From: Drechslerella dactyloides
Lineage: Eukaryota > Ascomycota > Orbiliomycetes > Orbiliales > Orbiliaceae
Length of the DNA: 64,000 bases
Reading direction: 5' to 3'
Assembly (NCBI GenBank): GCA_020064725.1
Contig: JAGTWJ010000019.1
Span: 310,001-374,000 of the forward strand
Part shown: one piece after another, positions 58,598-64,000 of the stretch
Layout: the number at the start of each line of letters is the position of its first letter
How positions within the stretch are numbered: position 1 is the first letter of the stretch
The notes under the pieces: model-generated
Told to the model about the DNA's origin: nothing
What the model saw: only the letters and a program-made list of their open reading frames with translations
Databases searched by the model: none
Position numbers and translations under genes: made by a program

Positions 58598-61133
58598 CGA
58601 TCGGTCTCGAAGCTGCAAGCTCTGTACTATTTCAAAAGGAGCGACGATGGAGCACGAGCGACGGGAGAGTGTGTTGAGGGGATTTCACAGAGCTGGAGGA
58701 AGAGGAGGAGGAATAAATTCACTTCAAGACGGAGGCACCGCAGGCTCAGTTGCAAAGGAAGCCCTGAAATAGTTTTCCCTCCACACCATCCCTGGCGGCC
58801 CAATCGCGATCGCAATCACGGTTTACATGGAGCAGCAGCAGCGGCAAGGGTTCCTCAGCCGACGCGGCGACAGCAGGCCATTCGAAATGGAAATGGCTGG
58901 GACGGTCGCCAGCTGCCTCGACGCCGCTAGCTCCCCAAAGCAGAACGACCATCAGTGATATCTGTGCAGCACAGGCAGGAATCTGCACGTTGCACTCATC
59001 CGGCATGGTGTGGAGCGGAATTGCACCATGACGAGCATTCCAAACAGTCCGCTCTTGATTCGCCAGACGATGCAGCTACGGCGCCGGGACATGGGTGCCG
59101 GTCCGCCTGAAACCTACTCGGCAAGTGGGAAAACGACTGGTGTCCGCTGAAGCTGTGAAAATAGCGCGCAGCCCACACGTTAGGATACATACTGCGGACA
59201 TGTATGTACCGGTACCTGTGTTCGCATGAATTCAAGCTGCACCGCGGGTGCTTCTTCAGAAGGACGCGTCTTCGAGCATGGGATTTAAAATTGCGACAGA
59301 CGATCCGACTAGGCTAGGGCGTGGAGAGACCACTTTTGGAGCTCGGGAGCTGCTTCGGCGTACAAGCTGTCATGAATCGACCTCGAAGAAACAATAAACT
59401 GGGCAATTCAAAGTGGAGATTACCGAAATCTGGACTCCATTTGAGTTCAGTCTCCTTGGAAGGTCGCCAGCCTGGAGGGGCCCCACCCTTACCCCGTGAT
59501 TGGCCAGCGAAGGCAGGGGCCCCGGCGCACTCGCCAATCACAAAAACCCTTCCTCACGTTCTGGCGGGTGGAGAGATCGATCGGGTTATTAATTCCCGGA
59601 TTATATGCATGGAGGGCGCGGCATCCCAAACGAGCTTGCCAAAAGCTGGTTATCGCAGACGTCACAGGCCTTCGTCAAGACATATGGCCGCATGCCATCG
59701 AGCATTGGCTCGTGTAAATGCTTGCGGGGACTATGTCTCGCTGAATGCGCGAAGCTCAGTGGGCCAAATGCATCATGAACGCGCATTATTACGCTCATTA
59801 CTAATGCTCTTCAAGAGAATAATTCAACTCCTTCCATGGCTAGGTTGCCTCAGCTGGTCGAAAAAGCGGCATGCGGGTTGCACAAGCTGGTTTTGGATCT
59901 GGCTTCATGCAAGGATTGTCGTGCTGGCTAACTTTGCCTTGTTCTTTCACCCAACCCTCCCTCCTTCTTGGGCTGAAAATTTTCTTTGGACGCCTCCCTT
60001 ATCGCCCATATGACATGGCTCTCGAGATCAATTTGAGGCTTCAGCCGGCCGCGTCCAACTTAGCGTCTGAGTACTGAAGTATGTCCACTTTGAAAAGTTT
60101 TCGGCCAACAGCCGCCGGTCTGCTGAGATTGCGCGCTAGCTCTCTTGAGAGGCCAAAATTCTGGACTGTGGCATTCAGCGGAAGCTTTCTTGACATGTCG
60201 CAGACTGACATGCATGGGAGGATCTTGTCAGTTACATAATTCGTAGGTGGAACAGCCCTGTTCTTATCAACAACGGATGATCTCTTGACTAATACGTTGG
60301 TGCGGCACACCATGTGCATGTGCATACATGTACCGCAACCAATGCGTACTCGACATGACGGACTCCTTCGAGCTGCTGTTGCATTGTCTGGAACCTAAAG
60401 TGGGTGCATTACTAACATCGCGCTGGTAGTTTCTGGGAGGCACCGTACCGAGCATTCCAGCATGCTGGCGTCTTTGGTGCGATCGGGGAGGATCCCGTCT
60501 AGTCTTGGAGACTCTGTTCACGTTGCGAAATGGAACTGAAGAATTGGGCAAGACTCGCCAAAATACCTGGCCCTCCAACGCAGCTAAGCTCTTCGCGATG
60601 CCGCCACATGAGGGCAAGACTAAACTCAAGTGTGTCAGGATCGGTCCACTTCTAGGCTAGTGCACGTTTCGACGGATAGTTTTGTGCTTCTACAATTTAT
60701 ATTATTAAGGAGAGCACATACAATTGATATTGATGCAGATTTGATGTAACCAGACGAATCTTCCTTGGTAGTTAGCTCCTCTTAAGCTCTCGACCAATGG
60801 TACGTTCGATGCTGAGCATGGGCTTAACCGCTATTGCGGAGTTCATCATACTGCTCAATCAAAGCATCTGGGTCACTCCCTCTTAAATTCCGTGCTGATC
60901 CAAAACCTTCTTCCGCTACGCCAGCCAAATCTTCTTTATATATGACACGACTAGATTACATACTCTTTGATAACTTCTGTCTGAGTCCCGACGTTGAGAC
61001 ATACCAAAACTGCCCTCTGAATCGATCAATCAGTTTTCGTCTACCGTTCATAATTTAAAATTCATATATCGATTGCGTATCTTCTTCCCGGGGCTTCAAT
61101 TGACAACAACGGCGTAGGCCCATCCCTTTCACG
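58598..61133. promoter_or_regulatory. Divergent upstream region between the two Ppo-like genes
   Basis: This 2.5-kb region holds both start regions. A 230-codon plus-strand frame (59321-60013) starts with GTG, has no domain, and is unlikely to be a gene. No TATA box is obvious. If both genes are regulated together, the shared elements should be here. Confidence 0.45.
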
Positions 61134-64000
61134 ATGGTATTTCCTTGGAGCAGAAGCAACTCCGTCAAGTCTCCAGTGTCTGGCGCTTCCCCAAACGAGA
61201 TAAAGGCCAAGAGGCGGTCGTCGAGTTTCCTCAAATTCAATGAGAAAGCCAAAGTGAAAACAACAAATGGCGTCAGCAGCGCCATCGGAACTAATGGAGA
61301 CGCCGAGGAAGACGAGATCAAGCCAAGCATGCTTCAACGCGCGGCATCGTCGATGCTACCCGACCATATGGCTAGGCGGCCCGAGATCGAAGTCATGCTT
61401 TCAGAGTTTGCGAACGTTTTGAAAGCAAGCTTAAGACCTCTACCTACGAGTAACGATGGGCGATACGAAAAAGAACCGGAACCCTCAAGTGGATTCTTCA
61501 AAGACCTGAGGACGTTCAATATCACCGACATAAGAACTCTCCGGGAAGTTCTTCAACCGAGAGTTACGGGTGACCTGATAGACGACAGAACGTATATAGT
61601 ATGAAAACAGATTTCCTTTCCGAAGATCTTAAGACCTCAATACACACTTTCGATTCGGAAGCCTTCTTGCAGTCGTTCGAGAGTCTTCAGCTTACCAGCG
61701 CTTTGACGCGAACAAATGCGTTAGACGGAAAGGATTATCCAATTGGTTGCCGACCTCCCCACATCGCCGAGGAACAGAGTTACTGTAACAAACGACGTAT
61801 GTAATGATCAAAGGTTTTTCTAGTATATTGTGATTCTTATAACTTTCTTTAGTTTATCGATCGACTATGGAACTGCCATCGCCACCCTCAGCCGACCTAC
61901 TTGGGCGAGAAATACACCTACCGTCAAGCAGATGGCTCCTATAACGTATGTTAACCAGCAATTCAATATCGAACAGATAGCTCTTGCGTATTTTTCATCT
62001 AATCATATTCTAATCCGATATTGTTTGTCACTTACTACAGAATATTCAATCTCCGCATATCGGCCAAGCAGGGCAGCCACTCACTAGAAGTGTGCGGCCT
62101 ACGATACAACCACAAGGCGCATTTCCCGATTCTGGCCTGGTCTTCGATGCGGTTATGTCTCGAGCTGAATACAAGCGGAATCCAAATAATGTGTCCAGCC
62201 TGTTGTTCTACTTTGGACAGATCATCAGTCACGGTGAGCATACTTCTACCTTTCAAAGGCTAACTTTATTGATAGGCATATGATAGTCGGACTGGCCATG
62301 CTGATATGATCTCGTCAGATGTCTTCAAGACTGACACAAGCGATGAAAACATCTCGCGGACCTCGTCATACCTCGACTTAGCCCCACTATATGGTTCAAA
62401 TGAGAATGAGGTCGCTCAGATGCGCACCTTCGAGGGCGGCAAAATAAAACTGGATTGTTTTTCGGACAAGAGGTTGCTTGGGTTTCCACCAGGTGTCGGC
62501 GTCATCCTGATTATGTTCAATCGTTGGCATAACTATGTTGCCGAAACTCTGGCTGCGATCGATGAGCACAGCCGGTTCTCCATTCCAGCAGGTATGGAAC
62601 GCGATAAAACGGCCACTCAGAAGCAAGATGAGGATTTGTTCCAGACTGCAAGGCTTGTTACGTCCAGCCTATATATCAACATTGTTCTCACAGATTATTT
62701 GCGCACTATTCTTAATCTGAACCGGACGAGTTCAACCTGGAATCTCGATCCCCGTGTTGGTATGGATAAAGCGTTCGGTGTAACCGGGACTTCACACGGC
62801 ATCGGAAACCAGGCTTCCTTCGAGTTTGGTTTCGTCCATCGTTGGAGCAGTTGTATTTCTCGGAGAGACGAAAGGTGGTTTGAGGAATTCTACCAGAGAG
62901 TTCTTCCAGGCCAGGATCTCTCCCAGATTGATACCACTACCGCTACAACTAGATTTTCAAAATGGGAAGCTTCCATTGATGCAGATCCGGCGGCGAGAGA
63001 TTTTTACGATGTTCGACGAGATTCCGAGGGAATGCTTCCAGATGATGAGCTGGTTTCCATCTTAGCGGAGAGTATTGAGGACTGCGCTGGTGAGTTCGTA
63101 TCAGCAACATTTTGTTCACTCTGACTATATTATCATTACTATCAAGCTTTTGGGGCGACAATGGAGGCTAATGGAGAAGAACTATACAGGAAGTTTTGGG
63201 GCCCGCAGCGTTCCAGTAATTCTGAAAATAATCGAATGTCTGGGCATTGAGCAAGCTAGGCGATGGAGATGTGCCTCATTGAACGAGTTCAGGCAATATT
63301 TGGGTCTAAAACCGCATACCAACTTCGAAGACATTAATCCAGACCCAAGGGTCTCGGAAGCGCTGCGACGGCTCTATGACCATCCGGACTTTGTTGAACT
63401 CTACCCTGGCCTTGTTTCCGAGGAAGCCAAGACACCAATGGTAAGAACCCGGTCTGTATACGCAGTGGTACGCTTGTAGCTCATGATGGACCGAAACAGG
63501 TTCCCGGTGTCGGAGCTTCGCAGGCGTTCACCGCATCGCGCGCCTATTTATCCGATATCATATCGCTGGTTCGCGGTGACCGTTTCTACACTGTTGACTA
63601 TACACCCGCAAATCTCACCAATTGGGGATTCTCTGAGATTGCGGGTGATCCAGCGATCAATCAAGGCTGCGTCTTCCATAAGCTGTTTCTGAAAGCTTTC
63701 CCTCACCATTTCAGATACAATTCGATCTATGCTTTCTATCCTTTGACAATCCCCACAGAGAACCATAAGATTATGACGGACCTTGGGCGGGTGGCTGATT
63801 TTGACTATGCGAGACCTGGCCGTATGCCAAGCCGTATCAATATCTCGAGCTACAAGGCCCTGAAAACGGTGCTCAGCAGGATTGAATTCAAGGTCACCTG
63901 GGGTGCAAACTTTGACTACATGATGTCTGGAAATACCTGGATGCTCAGCGGAGACACTGACATGAATGCTGACCAACGCGTTGACATGCACCACGCCATT
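61134..64000 (+). CDS. Ppo-like dioxygenase/P450 (copy 2), altered active site, runs off the window
   Basis: Seven exons are visible: 61134-61598, 61725-61796, 61853-61945, 62041-62233, 62319-63089, 63190-63440 and 63500 to the window end. All junctions keep the frame and there is no internal stop. The N-terminal 70 residues are basic. The distal His is kept (IISHDVF, His274). The segment that is YRWH or YHWH in active members reads HRWS here, with His448 for the catalytic Tyr and Ser451 for the proximal heme His. The dioxygenase half is therefore probably unable to bind or use heme normally. The start of the linker to the P450 half is present (SLVRGDRFYTVDYTP and onward); the heme Cys lies outside the window. 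Either the P450 half works alone or the gene has taken another role. Confidence 0.85.

Noticed and set aside
59321..60013. 230-codon plus-strand frame between the Ppo genes
   Set aside because: It begins with GTG, has no domain, odd composition and no splice support; it lies in the divergent promoter region.
1..64000. CRISPR arrays, operons, Shine-Dalgarno sites, bacterial insertion sequences
   Set aside because: The window is eukaryotic with spliced genes; no regularly spaced repeats or transposase genes were seen.

Overview
This window is nuclear DNA from a filamentous ascomycete, most likely Pezizomycotina. The evidence is dense genes with short GT-AG introns (about 55-250 bp), ATP-citrate lyase split into two divergently transcribed subunit genes, a secreted AA9 polysaccharide monooxygenase with a fungal CBM1 domain, a SAT4/Pth11-type rhodopsin-like membrane protein, and Ppo-type oxylipin synthases. 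I cannot name the species. All exon boundaries were set by eye from splice signals, reading-frame continuity and remembered family patterns; there is no transcript evidence.

Left third (1-25 kb): a tRNA-Asp(GTC); a HAD phosphatase; a TTC1-like TPR protein; the acl2/acl1 divergent pair that makes cytosolic acetyl-CoA from citrate, sharing a 1.9-kb promoter region; an SDR oxidoreductase; a zinc-finger regulator; an AA9-CBM1 LPMO; a small acidic secreted protein; a 1,084-bp AT-rich palindromic foldback element flanked by TA; an SRPBCC-fold protein; and a PQ-loop membrane protein.

Middle (26-48 kb): an F-box-like protein; a second zinc-finger regulator with the same unusual C2HC + C2H2 arrangement as the first; more than 5 kb without a convincing gene; a voltage-gated proton channel of the Hv1 type with a C-terminal coiled coil; a TPR/SET protein whose SET core differs from the usual one at two key positions; a conserved membrane protein of unknown role; and the SAT4-family protein.

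Right end (48.8-64 kb): a DDHD-domain lipase, a heme-thiolate peroxidase and two divergent Ppo-like dioxygenase/P450 genes. These three kinds of enzyme release, oxygenate or rearrange fatty acids, so the block may be an oxylipin locus (inference). The second Ppo gene runs off the window. Its dioxygenase half has His and Ser where the catalytic Tyr and proximal heme His should be, although every exon is open. That pseudo-enzyme-like dioxygenase beside an intact copy is the most unusual coding signal here.
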